Of a stretch of DNA of 64,000 bases, positions 7,334 through 15,757 are shown piece after piece. The stretch is from QHXW01 sp035297145. GTDB lineage: Bacteria; Acidobacteriota; Terriglobia; Bryobacterales; Bryobacteraceae. Under the pieces are notes generated by a model. That model saw only the letters and a list, made by a program, of their open reading frames with translations, was not told the DNA's origin and made no database searches. The position numbers were made by a program, and so were the translations under genes. The stretch lies in contig DATGZN010000094.1 in assembly GCA_035297145.1 (NCBI GenBank), positions 62,001-126,000 of the forward strand, in the 5' to 3' direction. Every line of letters begins with the position of its first letter. Position 1 is the first letter of the stretch.

Positions 7334-8770
7334 ATGTACCGAGTTCTCGCACTGTTGATGCTCATTGTCTCCGCTCCCGCCGAAGACTGGACCCGCTTTC
7401 GCGGTCCGAATGGTTCCGGCGTATCGCAGGACAAAGGCTTCCCAACGGAGTTCGGCAAGCAGAAGAACGTTATCTGGCGAACGCCGGTTCGTGCGGGCAA
7501 ATCCTCGCCGGTGCTCACCGAGCGCCACATCTTTCTGACCAGATTCGAAAAAGAAAACCTGTTCACACAGTGCTTCAATCGCGAGACGGGCAAGTTGCTG
7601 TGGGAGCGCACGGAAAACCGGACCTATAAGGAGATTGGCAATCTCCTGAACAACCCGGCGGCCATTACGCCGGTAACCGACGGCGAAAACGTCTACGTGT
7701 TCTTCAAAGACTTCGGCCTGATTTCCTATGACTCGGACGGCAAGCTGCGGTGGAAAGCCCCCCTCGGTCCCTTCATCACCACGGTGGGCCTGGGAGCTTC
7801 TCCGATTCTGGCGGGGGATTCGATCGTACTGGTGGCAGACCAGCTCCGCGGTTCCTACATCGCCGCCTTCGACCGGCGCAATGGCGAGACACGCTGGAAG
7901 ATCGCACGTGAGGAATCCGAGGGCTGGGCCACACCATTGCTATACGACGCGCCGTGCTCGCCTCCGCTGATTTTAACCGCGGGCCAGGGGCAGTACGGTG
8001 CCCATCGGGTTGCGGACGGAAAGAGAATGTTCACCCAACTCGGCTTAAGCCCTGCCATGGTTGCCAGCCCGGTGCTCGGTGAAGATACCATCTTCGCGTT
8101 CGGGTACGGCGGGGATACCGAGAGTCCTTTCGCGCAATACCTGGCACAGTTGGACAAGAATCATGACGGACAGATTTCGCCGGATGAGTATAGAAACGTA
8201 CCCGACGATCCGACCCATATCACTACCGACGTAATGACCGCGGCCGGGAACTACATGGGAAATGGCGACGGCATTGTCACTAAGGAAAAATTTGACGCAT
8301 GGTGGCAGCACGCCACCGGGCCCACACGCATGCTTGCCGTCCGTCTGGAGTGTGATTCCGGCGCGTCGCCGGAGAAACCGGTTCGGCCAGCCGAGCGTTG
8401 GCAATACCCAAAGAGTTTCGCCGGCGTGGTTCCGTCACCGCTCCTCTATGAGGGCGTCCTCTATTTCATCAAGAATGGCGGCATCCTGACCGCACTGGAC
8501 CCAGCTACGGGCCGTGTCCTGAAGACGGGTCGCGTGACTGGGGCGCTGGGGGGCTATTCTGCCTCGCCCGTGGCCGCCGACGGTAAGATTTTCCTCGCCA
8601 ACGAGGAAGGAAAAGTGGCCGTTCTGAGAGCCGGACGCGATTGGGACGTGTTAGCAGTGAATGATCTCGGTGAAGGCGCTTTCGCCACTCCCGCACTCTC
8701 CCAAGGCCGTATTTATTTGCGAACCGATGAAGCGCTGTACTGCTTTGGTGTGCGACGCGAGGATCACTGA
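7334..8770 (+). CDS. Secreted PQQ-type beta-propeller with EF-hand insertion
   Basis: 478 residues with a signal peptide (MYRVLALLMLIVSAPA). Repeated propeller blades carry the PQQ/outer-membrane-protein pattern (GxLLWERT, GETRWKIA, DPATGRVLKTG, YCFG end). An EF-hand loop (DKNHDGQISPDE, near residue 273) and a second weaker loop (NGDGIVTKEKF) are inserted between blades, so calcium binding is likely. No cytochrome or alcohol dehydrogenase motif is visible; enzymatic activity is not implied. The start is taken at the ATG before the signal peptide rather than the longer open frame from 7169, which overlaps the DinB gene. A paralogue with the same architecture lies at 58418-59830. Confidence 0.8.
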   Translation: MYRVLALLMLIVSAPAEDWTRFRGPNGSGVSQDKGFPTEFGKQKNVIWRTPVRAGKSSPVLTERHIFLTRFEKENLFTQCFNRETGKLLWERTENRTYKEIGNLLNNPAAITPVTDGENVYVFFKDFGLISYDSDGKLRWKAPLGPFITTVGLGASPILAGDSIVLVADQLRGSYIAAFDRRNGETRWKIAREESEGWATPLLYDAPCSPPLILTAGQGQYGAHRVADGKRMFTQLGLSPAMVASPVLGEDTIFAFGYGGDTESPFAQYLAQLDKNHDGQISPDEYRNVPDDPTHITTDVMTAAGNYMGNGDGIVTKEKFDAWWQHATGPTRMLAVRLECDSGASPEKPVRPAERWQYPKSFAGVVPSPLLYEGVLYFIKNGGILTALDPATGRVLKTGRVTGALGGYSASPVAADGKIFLANEEGKVAVLRAGRDWDVLAVNDLGEGAFATPALSQGRIYLRTDEALYCFGVRREDH

Positions 8771-8861
8771 CAAGCCTTGAGGCTTGAATCCTGCGCGCGA
8801 CCGGCCCATAATACCAGCAGAGAAATTTGCGCGTACCAAATCTTCCGTGGGAGGGAATGCC

Positions 8862-9071
8862 ATGGTGGAAGTCAGTCAGGCAGCAGTGACCTGGGATGCG
8901 GAAAAGAAACGCTGGGTGATTCGTTTCCAGATCGGCGCCGAGGTTTTCAAACGTCCTGGCCTCAAGACCGCTCGTGATGCCGATGACGAAAGTCTGCGTT
9001 CAATGGCGGTCCAGGTTGCCCAGGACGACGGCTATCAATTGAGCCCTGCGGCCGTGACCGTTTCGCGATAA
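8862..9071 (+). CDS. Small hypothetical protein
   Basis: 69 residues, beginning MVEVSQAAVTWDAEKKRWVI. A good ribosome-binding site (GGGAGG) lies just upstream of ATG 8862, preferred over the in-frame ATG at 8784. The sequence predicts a short beta-hairpin (VTWDAEKKRWVIRFQIG) followed by a helix. No family recognised and no cysteines or membrane segment. It stands alone between the propeller gene and a terminator-like hairpin. Confidence 0.6.
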   Translation: MVEVSQAAVTWDAEKKRWVIRFQIGAEVFKRPGLKTARDADDESLRSMAVQVAQDDGYQLSPAAVTVSR

Positions 9072-9451
9072 GCGGCGCCAAGCTCAGCCGCAATTCGGGC
9101 AACGCGTAATTTAGCGGACAATGGAGGACAGGGACGCACTCCGGTCTCCGTCCCTGGTTTTCTGCTCCGCTGATTTCTCCTCTAATACGTTGTTTCGGCG
9201 ATTTTGTAAGTGTTAGCGATGATCAACCTGATGTCGGCAAATTGTGAATCGAGCGGCGGGCCAGCGATTTGACATGCTGAAGTCTGGTGACAGCGCCGCT
9301 TTCACGCTGCAAGAGTGTACTTCAGATTGTCCGAAAAATGGCGAGTAGATGTACAACTGATGGGAACCTTGGCTGGATATGGGGGTTCCGTTTAAGATTT
9401 AGAGGCGTGGGTGATCGCTCATTCCGCCACGATTACGGAGGATCAAAACGA
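9072..9451. other. 380-bp intergenic stretch
   Basis: No supportable gene on either strand. It holds a terminator-like hairpin near its left end (9129-9162). The right part precedes the DUF3617-like gene and presumably contains that gene's promoter, but no convincing hexamer pair was identified. Confidence 0.6.
9129..9162 (+). terminator. Putative Rho-independent terminator
   Basis: An 8-bp perfect stem (CAGGGACG at 9129-9136 with CGTCCCTG at 9149-9156), a 12-base loop and a short T-rich tail (GTTTTCT). It lies 58 bases after the small gene ending at 9071. Confidence 0.55.
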
Positions 9452-9973
9452 ATGAAGTTTTCATTAGCAATTGTCCTGCTGGCGGCCGCAGGCGTACGGG
9501 CCGCGGAGCCCGTTCCCCTGGACGTTAAGCCGGGCCAATGGGAAGCCACAGTCACCTCGCAGATCACGGGCCTGTCTCAAGCTGCCGCGCCGCAGATTCC
9601 GGCCGACCAGCTCGCTAAGATGCCCCCGGAGCAGCGGGCCAAAATTGAAGCAATGCTCAAACAGATGGGTGGACCCCATACTTCCACCAGCAAGAGCTGC
9701 GTCAAGAAAGAAGACCTCACCAAGCTGCAGCTCAATAACGATCAGTCCTGCAAGACCACCCTGGTGAGTTCCTCGGGCAGCAAGCAGGAAATTCACATGG
9801 ACTGCGATCGAAAGGGCGGCAAGCAGACCGGCACGATCACCATCGAGGCCCTGAACTCGGAATCCATCAAATTCAACATTCAAGCTGGCGGCGACAGCAA
9901 CGGCAAAAACATCACTATGACCGTCAACGGCACGTCCAAGTGGCTGGGACCGGTGTGCGAGGATACTAAGTAG
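9452..9973 (+). CDS. Secreted DUF3617-like protein
   Basis: 173 residues with a signal peptide (MKFSLAIVLLAAAGVRAAE) and the DUF3617 hallmark PGQWEATVTSQITG after the cleavage site. A central KMPPEQRAKIEAMLKQMGG helix and four cysteines (SCVKKEDL, QSCKTTL, MDCDR, GPVCED) follow; the cysteines probably form disulfides in the periplasm. The biochemical role of the family is unknown. ATG 9452 has a strong ribosome-binding site (GGAGGATC, 7 bases upstream), which rules out the longer frame from 9287. It is convergent with the OsmC gene. Confidence 0.8.
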   Translation: MKFSLAIVLLAAAGVRAAEPVPLDVKPGQWEATVTSQITGLSQAAAPQIPADQLAKMPPEQRAKIEAMLKQMGGPHTSTSKSCVKKEDLTKLQLNNDQSCKTTLVSSSGSKQEIHMDCDRKGGKQTGTITIEALNSESIKFNIQAGGDSNGKNITMTVNGTSKWLGPVCEDTK

Positions 9974-10020
9974 TTAGGCGAGATAGCTAGCGGAGTGACC
10001 GCTTGCTTCGCCCCGCTACA

Positions 10021-10470
10021 TCAAGCTGCACCGGAGCGTGTTCCGGCGGTTTCCAAACTCGCGGTCAGCGTGATGTTGGTGTTGAAGAGCTTCGATACCG
10101 GGCAGCCGGCCTTCGCAGCCTGCACAGCTTGATCGAACGCCTGTTGTGTTGCGCCGGGGATTGTGGCCTTCAACTCGAGATGGCTTTCCGTAATCGCGAA
10201 ACTGCCGTCCTTCTGTTCCAGCGTGATGGTGCACGTGGTGTCCAAGCTGTCGGCTTTCAGACCGGCATTGGCCAGTTGCGCCGAAACCGCCATCGTGAAG
10301 CAGCCGGCGTGCGCCGCGGCGAGAAGCTCTTCGGGGTTTGTGCCTTTACCCTGTTCGAAGCGGCTGTGAAATGAATACGGAGTCTTGGATAGTGTACCGG
10401 TCGCGGTAGAGACAGAGCCGGCGCCGCCCTTGAGATCGCCCGACCAATGGGCCTGTGCGGAACGTTTCAT
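10021..10470 (-). CDS. OsmC-family peroxiredoxin
   Basis: 149 residues. Both conserved redox cysteines are present: C57 in AAAHAGCFTM and C123 in AGCPVSKLF. Together with the GTNPEELLAAAHA stretch these define OsmC/Ohr-type thiol peroxidases, which reduce organic hydroperoxides in the cytoplasm using active dimers. The sequence is closer to OsmC than to Ohr by the HAGCF context, judged by eye. ATG 10470 has a strong ribosome-binding site (GGAGG, 9-10 bases upstream), so the 28-residue extension of the longer frame is rejected. The single gene is divergent from the complex III operon. Confidence 0.88.
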   Translation of the reverse strand: MKRSAQAHWSGDLKGGAGSVSTATGTLSKTPYSFHSRFEQGKGTNPEELLAAAHAGCFTMAVSAQLANAGLKADSLDTTCTITLEQKDGSFAITESHLELKATIPGATQQAFDQAVQAAKAGCPVSKLFNTNITLTASLETAGTRSGAA

Positions 10471-10623
10471 TCTTTGAGATACCTCCTTCAGGATTATGAT
10501 GCGGCGTGCGAACCCGGTGATTCGGTCAGGCCGATAACGAGTCCAAAATCCCATTTGCTTTGGCCTCGTGCGCTGGCCGTGTTATCTTGTAAGACCTTTG
10601 GACAGTTAAGATTCCTGAACAAC

Positions 10624-11094
10624 GTGAGCATCTATACTAACTGGCTTGCCGGGTTGAGCATTTGCGCCGTGGCGGCATTCGCGGATCAGCCTATCCCGTT
10701 TCCCCACAATCGGCACATGGCGCTCGGCTTGGCGTGTATCGACTGCCACTCGACCGCGGATCAGCGGGCTGAGGCCGGCATCCCTTCGGTGCGCAAGTGC
10801 ATGCTGTGCCATGAGAAGCTTGCAGCGGACAAACCGGAGGTCAAGAAGGTCCGAGCCTACGCCGCAAAGGGCGTCGAGATTCCATGGGAGCGCGTCTACG
10901 AGTTCAGCCCATCGGCGCTCGTCCGGTTCCGGCACGCACCGCATTACCGAGCCAAAATCGATTGCGCGGCCTGCCACGGCGATGTGGGGAGCGGAACCGT
11001 TGCCGTGCTTGCCGTCAAGCACACGATGGGAACCTGCTTGACTTGTCACCGTGAGCATGGGGCTACGCAGGACTGCGCCGCCTGCCACTACTGA
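10624..11094 (+). CDS. actA: Pentaheme cytochrome c subunit of alternative complex III (ActA)
   Basis: 156 residues with an N-terminal hydrophobic segment (WLAGLSICAVAAFA) acting as signal or anchor and five CxxCH heme sites: C38, C59, C114, C138 and C151. ActA passes electrons from the quinol-oxidising core of alternative complex III towards the monoheme subunit or an external acceptor, on the periplasmic side. Several further histidines (H28, H31, H104, H107, H133) are placed as distal ligands of cytochrome c7-type hemes. GTG 10624 is taken as start because it directly precedes the signal segment. First gene of a six-gene operon; 6 bases separate it from actB1. Confidence 0.87.
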   Translation: MSIYTNWLAGLSICAVAAFADQPIPFPHNRHMALGLACIDCHSTADQRAEAGIPSVRKCMLCHEKLAADKPEVKKVRAYAAKGVEIPWERVYEFSPSALVRFRHAPHYRAKIDCAACHGDVGSGTVAVLAVKHTMGTCLTCHREHGATQDCAACHY

Positions 11095-11100
11095 GGACGA

Positions 11101-13263
11101 ATGGACCGGCGCAATTTTTTCAAGATTCTCTCGACTGCCTCGACGGGCGTCGTGACCGGCGCCTGCGGCCGCAAGGTGGAAAATTATCTCCCGCTACTGG
11201 TGCCGGAGCAGGAGATCGTACCCGGCGAAGATGCCTGGCATCCGGGAGTGTGCGTGGAGTGTGAAGCCGGGTGCGGCATCATTGCGCGAGTGATGTCGGG
11301 CGAGCGCGTGGTCGAGCGCGTCGTCGATGGCAACAGGGAGCATTTTCGCGAGAGGATCGCGGTTATCAAGAAAGTGGAAGGCAACCCGCTTGATTCGGTG
11401 AGTGGCGGCCGCTTGTGCGCACGCGGGCAGGCCGCGGTGCAGTCGCTCTACCATCCGGACAGGCTGCGTGGGCCGATGCGCAGGGAAGGGCCGCGGGGGC
11501 GTGGCGGTTTCGTCGCGCAATCGTGGGAGCGGGCGATGGCCGTGGCCGGCGAGAAGCTCGATCACGTTCGCCGCAGCGACCCTTCACGCATTCTGTTTCT
11601 CGCGCGCCCACAGGCAGGGTCGCGGGCTCTCAGCGTTGCCGGGTTTCTCGAAGCGATCGGAGCGCCGCCCGCCGTGAGCTTCGAGCTGACGGATTTTCCT
11701 CTTGAGCGGAAAGCTGCGCAGCACGTGTATGGATGGTCCGGCTTGCCGGTCTATGATCTGGCGAATGCGGTGTACGCCGTCGGCATTGGTGCGGACTTCC
11801 TGGGGACCTGGGCTTCGCCGGTGTATTATGCGCGGCAGTTTGGACACTTTCGGCAAGGCCGGCCGAGCCTGCGCGGGCGGCTGGTGCAGGCGGAGTCACG
11901 ATTTTCGATCACGGCGCAGAGTGCGGATCAGTGGCTGCCCATTCGGCCCGGAACGGAACTTGAATTTGCCTTGGCACTTGGTAACGTGCTGCTTCGTGAC
12001 AAGCCAGCGCGGTCGAAATTGATTCCACAGCAGGTGCTGAATGTGTTTGAGTCGGTGGATGTAGCGGGCGCGGCGCGCATGTGTGGGATTCCGGAAAAGC
12101 GGGTCCGGCAAGTGGCGGGGGAACTGGGGGAATCGGAAAGACCCCTGGTTGTTGCAGGCGCCTCCGCGCCGCAGACCAACTCTCTCGCGGCGCTAATGGC
12201 GGCGGGCTACTTGAATGTGCTGCTGGGCAATGTGGGGCAGAAAGGCGGTCTCCTGGCGCCTTCCCTCAACCCGGCAGGCCGCCGGCCAGCTTATGCGAAT
12301 GCGTTGGCGCAACTGGAACACGCGCAATTCGTTTTTCTGGATGGCGTCGATCCGCTCTACACGCTGCCGGCGGCAACAGGCATGGCGGAAAAGCTTGCAC
12401 GCGTCGAGACGGTAATCAGCTTCTCCGCATTCTTAAACGACAGTGCGGCGTATGCGGATCTGCTGCTCCCCGATCATCACAGTTTGGAGGGAGCGTCCGT
12501 CGTTTTTCCGGCAGTCGCGCCGGGGCTCGCGGCAAATGTGGCGACGCCGTTTGTCCAGCCGCTGTATGACACGCGCGCTACCGAGCAGGTGTTTGCCGAA
12601 CTGGCGAAGAAGTTGAACGTCGCGTTTAGCGCATCGACGCCGCGATCAGCCGTCGAGAAGCTTCTTCCGGAAGGCGAAGTGTGGGACAACGTCGTGCGAC
12701 GTGGAGGATTTTGGGCCGGACAAGCCGCAACGAGCGTCCCCAAAGCTGCGCCGTTCGCGCTCGATCCCAAACCGGCGAAATTCTTCGGCAACGAATCGGA
12801 GTTCCCCCTGCAATTTCTTCCATATTGCTCCGTGCAATTTCACGATGGCAGAAGCGCTCATCTTCCGTGGATGCAGGAGCTGCCCGATCCGGTTTCGAGC
12901 GCGATGTGGAGCTTGCCTATTGAAATTGATCCGCAGACCGCGGCGCGGCTGGGCATCAAAACCGGCGATCGCGTGCGCGTCGAATCGCCACATGGAAAGC
13001 TCGAGGCGCCAGCTTACGCCGATCCCGCGGCGATTCCCGGAGTCGTGAGCATGGCGATCGGGCAAGGCCATCGCAACTTTGGGCGATATGCTTCGAACCG
13101 CGGCGTCAATCCACTTTCCATCTTGGCGCCGGAATGGGAAGAGTCGACTGGCGCGCTGGTTACGGGAGCGACTCGTGTGCGGCTCACAAGGCTCGGGCCA
13201 GATGGGGGCTTGGTGCAATTTGCCGTGGTGGATCGCGAGCAAGGTCCATGGGGGCACAGGTAG
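11101..13263 (+). CDS. actB1: Alternative complex III molybdopterin-oxidoreductase-like subunit (ActB1)
   Basis: 720 residues, related to the catalytic subunit of complex iron-sulfur molybdoenzymes (polysulfide/nitrate reductase family). It opens with a twin-arginine-like signal (DRRNFFKIL) and a possible lipobox cysteine (C22). Next come C51-x2-C54-x3-C58 and a further cysteine at C106 in GGRLCARGQ, the arrangement that binds an iron-sulfur cluster in molybdoenzymes. The C-terminal part has the usual dinucleotide-binding domain (GDRVRVESPHGKLEAPAY). In characterised complexes this subunit lacks the Mo cofactor and is fused to the ferredoxin part; here the fusion is split, with actB2 following after 12 bases. 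The role is structural/electron-transferring, by family. Confidence 0.87.
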   Translation: MDRRNFFKILSTASTGVVTGACGRKVENYLPLLVPEQEIVPGEDAWHPGVCVECEAGCGIIARVMSGERVVERVVDGNREHFRERIAVIKKVEGNPLDSVSGGRLCARGQAAVQSLYHPDRLRGPMRREGPRGRGGFVAQSWERAMAVAGEKLDHVRRSDPSRILFLARPQAGSRALSVAGFLEAIGAPPAVSFELTDFPLERKAAQHVYGWSGLPVYDLANAVYAVGIGADFLGTWASPVYYARQFGHFRQGRPSLRGRLVQAESRFSITAQSADQWLPIRPGTELEFALALGNVLLRDKPARSKLIPQQVLNVFESVDVAGAARMCGIPEKRVRQVAGELGESERPLVVAGASAPQTNSLAALMAAGYLNVLLGNVGQKGGLLAPSLNPAGRRPAYANALAQLEHAQFVFLDGVDPLYTLPAATGMAEKLARVETVISFSAFLNDSAAYADLLLPDHHSLEGASVVFPAVAPGLAANVATPFVQPLYDTRATEQVFAELAKKLNVAFSASTPRSAVEKLLPEGEVWDNVVRRGGFWAGQAATSVPKAAPFALDPKPAKFFGNESEFPLQFLPYCSVQFHDGRSAHLPWMQELPDPVSSAMWSLPIEIDPQTAARLGIKTGDRVRVESPHGKLEAPAYADPAAIPGVVSMAIGQGHRNFGRYASNRGVNPLSILAPEWEESTGALVTGATRVRLTRLGPDGGLVQFAVVDREQGPWGHR

Positions 13264-13275
13264 AGACGACGCGAT

Positions 13276-13962
13276 ATGGAACATCGTTGGGGAATGGCCA
13301 TTGATCTGGACCGGTGCACGGGCTGCGAGGCCTGCGTGGTTGCTTGTCACGCGGAGAACAATCTGCCGCTGTCGGACCCGGACCAGGCGGAAAAGGGACG
13401 GGCGTTTCACTGGATTCGCGTCGATCGTTATTACGAAGGCGAGTTCCCCGATATCCGCGTGAAGTATATGCCGGTGCTCTGCCAGCAGTGCGATGAAGCG
13501 CCCTGCGAGCCGGTCTGCCCGGTGTATGCGACTTATCACAACGCCGAAGGCTTGAACGTGCAGGTCTACAACCGCTGCGTGGGAACGCGATACTGTGCCA
13601 ACAATTGCCCATATTCCGTGCGTTTCTTTAACTGGTTTGAACCTGAGTGGCCGGAGCCGCTTGGGTTGCAGCACAATCCGGACGTGGCGGTGCGCCCATC
13701 GGGCGTGATGGAGAAGTGCACGTTCTGCATCCAGCGGATTCAACGGGCAAAGCGAGATGCTCAGGCGGAGAACCGCAGCGTTGCGGATGGCGGAGTGCAA
13801 CCGGCGTGCGTGCAATCCTGCCCGGCGGAAGCCATGACGTTCGGCGACCTGAACGACCCAGAGAGCAACGTCTCACGCCTGGCTGCGAGCGGGCGGGCTA
13901 CGCGACTTCTCGAAGATCTGGGCACGAAGCCAAAGGTATTTTATTTGCAGCGCGGGAAATAG
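13276..13962 (+). CDS. actB2: Alternative complex III iron-sulfur subunit (ActB2)
   Basis: 228 residues of the NrfC/PsrB ferredoxin type with four cysteine clusters. CTGCEACVVAC (from C14) can bind a [4Fe-4S], as can CQQCDEAPCEPVC and CTFC plus CVQSC. The remaining group, CVGTRYCANNCPY, has threonine in place of the second cysteine, leaving three ligands, as expected for a [3Fe-4S] cluster. The set of three [4Fe-4S] and one [3Fe-4S] matches what is known for the ActB ferredoxin domain. It carries electrons from the membrane quinol site to ActA. No signal peptide of its own is visible, so export would have to be with ActB1. 9 bases precede actC. Confidence 0.88.
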   Translation: MEHRWGMAIDLDRCTGCEACVVACHAENNLPLSDPDQAEKGRAFHWIRVDRYYEGEFPDIRVKYMPVLCQQCDEAPCEPVCPVYATYHNAEGLNVQVYNRCVGTRYCANNCPYSVRFFNWFEPEWPEPLGLQHNPDVAVRPSGVMEKCTFCIQRIQRAKRDAQAENRSVADGGVQPACVQSCPAEAMTFGDLNDPESNVSRLAASGRATRLLEDLGTKPKVFYLQRGK

Positions 13963-13971
13963 AAAGATCAA

Positions 13972-15279
13972 ATGGGTACTTCGGTCGAGATTCGTGGTGA
14001 CGGTTTGAGAGGTACGTTGTGGCGGCCGCTTAACGGATTCTCACGCCGCTACCTGCTAGCACTGGCCGTAACCTTTATTGTGGGCGCATGGGGCCTGGGC
14101 TGCTGGGGCTACCAGATAGTTCGCGGCATCGGCGTGGCGGGCATTCGCCGGCCCACCATGTGGGGCTTTTACCTCGTCAACTTTGTCTTCTGGATCGGCA
14201 TTTCGCACGCTGGCACATTAATCTCGGCGATCCTCCGGCTCACCGATGCCGGTTGGCGCAAGCCGGTGACGCGCGCGGCCGAAGCCATCACCGTGTTTGC
14301 TCTGATGATCGGGGCGATGTTTCCGATTATCCATCTGGGCCGCCCGTGGATTTTTTTCTGGCTGTTTCCCTACCCGAATTCGCGGCTGCTGTGGCCGAAC
14401 TTCCGGTCACCTCTGTTGTGGGATGTAACGGCGATCTCAACCTATTTAAGTGGCAGCGTGATCTACCTGTACCTGCCGCTGATTCCGGATCTGGCGGAAC
14501 TGTCGCAGTACTCCAGCGGTTGGCGACGCCGTTTATACAGGCTGCTTTCTCTGGGCTGGACGGGCGGCGATCGCCAATGGCACGCACTGGAGCGTGCCAT
14601 GAAGCTGATGGCGGGTACGATCCTGGCCGTTGCTGTTTCCGTGCACACGGTGGTGGCCTGGGACTTTGCCATGGCAGTCGCGCCGATGTGGCACAGCACG
14701 ATTTATGGACCGTATTTTGTAGCAGGCGCCATTTTCAGCGGCATCGCGGCGCTGGTGGTGGCAATGTCCGTGATCCGCCGGATGCTGCACCTCGAGGAGT
14801 ACCTCCTGCCGGTGCACTTTGAAAACCTGGGCAAGCTGCTGCTGTTGATGAGTCTGCTCTGGGTCTATTTCACGGTGGCCGAAAACCTCACCACCTGGTA
14901 TGGGAACAGCCCCGCCGAGATGAGTGTTTTCGGAGAGCGCATCCGTGGCCGGTATGCTCCGTATTTCTGGTTCATGGTGTTCTGCAACTTTGTGCTGCCT
15001 TTCGTGCTGCTGAGTGTGCGGCGGCTGCGGTCGGTCACGACGGTGACGATCTCAGGAGTCACGGTGCTCGTGGGGATGTGGGTGGAGCGCTTCATGATCG
15101 TGTTGCCGAGCTTGTCCCGCCCGCATTTGCCCGCGGCGACGGGTTTCTATACACCAACCTGGGTGGAAATTTCCATCACAGCTTCGACGTTTGCGGCCAT
15201 GGTCATGTTCTACCTGATTTTCTGCAAGCTTTTTCCGATCATCGCGGTTTGGGAATACAAGCATGTTTCTCACGGCTGA
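13972..15279 (+). CDS. actC: Alternative complex III NrfD-type quinol-binding membrane subunit (ActC)
   Basis: 435 residues with about ten membrane helices and the NrfD/PsrC signature near the second and third helices (WGFYLVNFVFWIGISHAGT, MIGAMFPIIHLGRPW). Subunits of this family bind and oxidise menaquinol or ubiquinol at the periplasmic side and may take part in proton movement. The conserved histidines in SHAGT and IHLGR are present. It overlaps actD by 17 bases, so the two are translationally coupled. Confidence 0.9.
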   Translation: MGTSVEIRGDGLRGTLWRPLNGFSRRYLLALAVTFIVGAWGLGCWGYQIVRGIGVAGIRRPTMWGFYLVNFVFWIGISHAGTLISAILRLTDAGWRKPVTRAAEAITVFALMIGAMFPIIHLGRPWIFFWLFPYPNSRLLWPNFRSPLLWDVTAISTYLSGSVIYLYLPLIPDLAELSQYSSGWRRRLYRLLSLGWTGGDRQWHALERAMKLMAGTILAVAVSVHTVVAWDFAMAVAPMWHSTIYGPYFVAGAIFSGIAALVVAMSVIRRMLHLEEYLLPVHFENLGKLLLLMSLLWVYFTVAENLTTWYGNSPAEMSVFGERIRGRYAPYFWFMVFCNFVLPFVLLSVRRLRSVTTVTISGVTVLVGMWVERFMIVLPSLSRPHLPAATGFYTPTWVEISITASTFAAMVMFYLIFCKLFPIIAVWEYKHVSHG

Positions 15280-15757
15280 GTTCGCTGACGCACAATCGGT
15301 GGCACAGGCAATCGCTTCGCTTCGAGCGCAGGGATTCGATGGGGATCAGATGGATGTGTTCTCGACCGAGCCGGTTGAAATTACAGGTGGGCTGCTCGAT
15401 CGCCCCACCCACATGTCGCTTACCGCCGTGGCCAGCGCCGCCAGCTTCTGCCTGCTGGCATTCCTCTTTGTCCGCTACGCACAGTACGACTATCCGGTCG
15501 TAACCGGGGGCATGCCGATCTTTTCGTGGTGGGCCAACGGCGTGATCTTCTACGAGTTCACCATGTTCGGGTCGATTACAGCCACGTTCGTGATGTTTCT
15601 GGTAGAAAGCGGCCTGCTGACGCGCCGCGCGCCTGCGCCGGTCCTGGTGGCGGGGCGCATTCTGCTGCGGATTTCTTGCGAAGCGCGCCGGGCCGCCGTT
15701 GCGACTGAGTGTCTCCGGCAGGCAGGCGCGACAGGTGTTGCGGAGTTGAGAGGATGA
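15263..15757 (+). CDS. actD: Alternative complex III subunit ActD (DUF3341)
   Basis: 164 residues. A soluble alpha/beta start (FADAQSVAQAIASLRAQGFDGDQMDVFS) precedes two membrane helices (about 52-70 and 88-112), the standard ActD layout. ActD is a structural membrane subunit without cofactors. The tail (CEARRAAVATECLRQAGATGVAEL) folds back as a cytoplasmic helix. Its stop overlaps the ATG of actE (ATGA). Confidence 0.85.
   Translation: MFLTAEFADAQSVAQAIASLRAQGFDGDQMDVFSTEPVEITGGLLDRPTHMSLTAVASAASFCLLAFLFVRYAQYDYPVVTGGMPIFSWWANGVIFYEFTMFGSITATFVMFLVESGLLTRRAPAPVLVAGRILLRISCEARRAAVATECLRQAGATGVAELRG

Noticed and set aside
9981..10020. Bidirectional terminator between the DUF3617-like and OsmC genes
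   Set aside because: Only a 6-bp stem (TAGCGG/CCGCTA) with a long loop and no T-tract was found, too weak to list.
12646..13815. 389-codon open frame on the minus strand across actB1 and actB2
   Set aside because: It is antisense to two strongly supported genes, and its translation is Arg/His-rich without any family motif. Such frames are usual in high-GC DNA.
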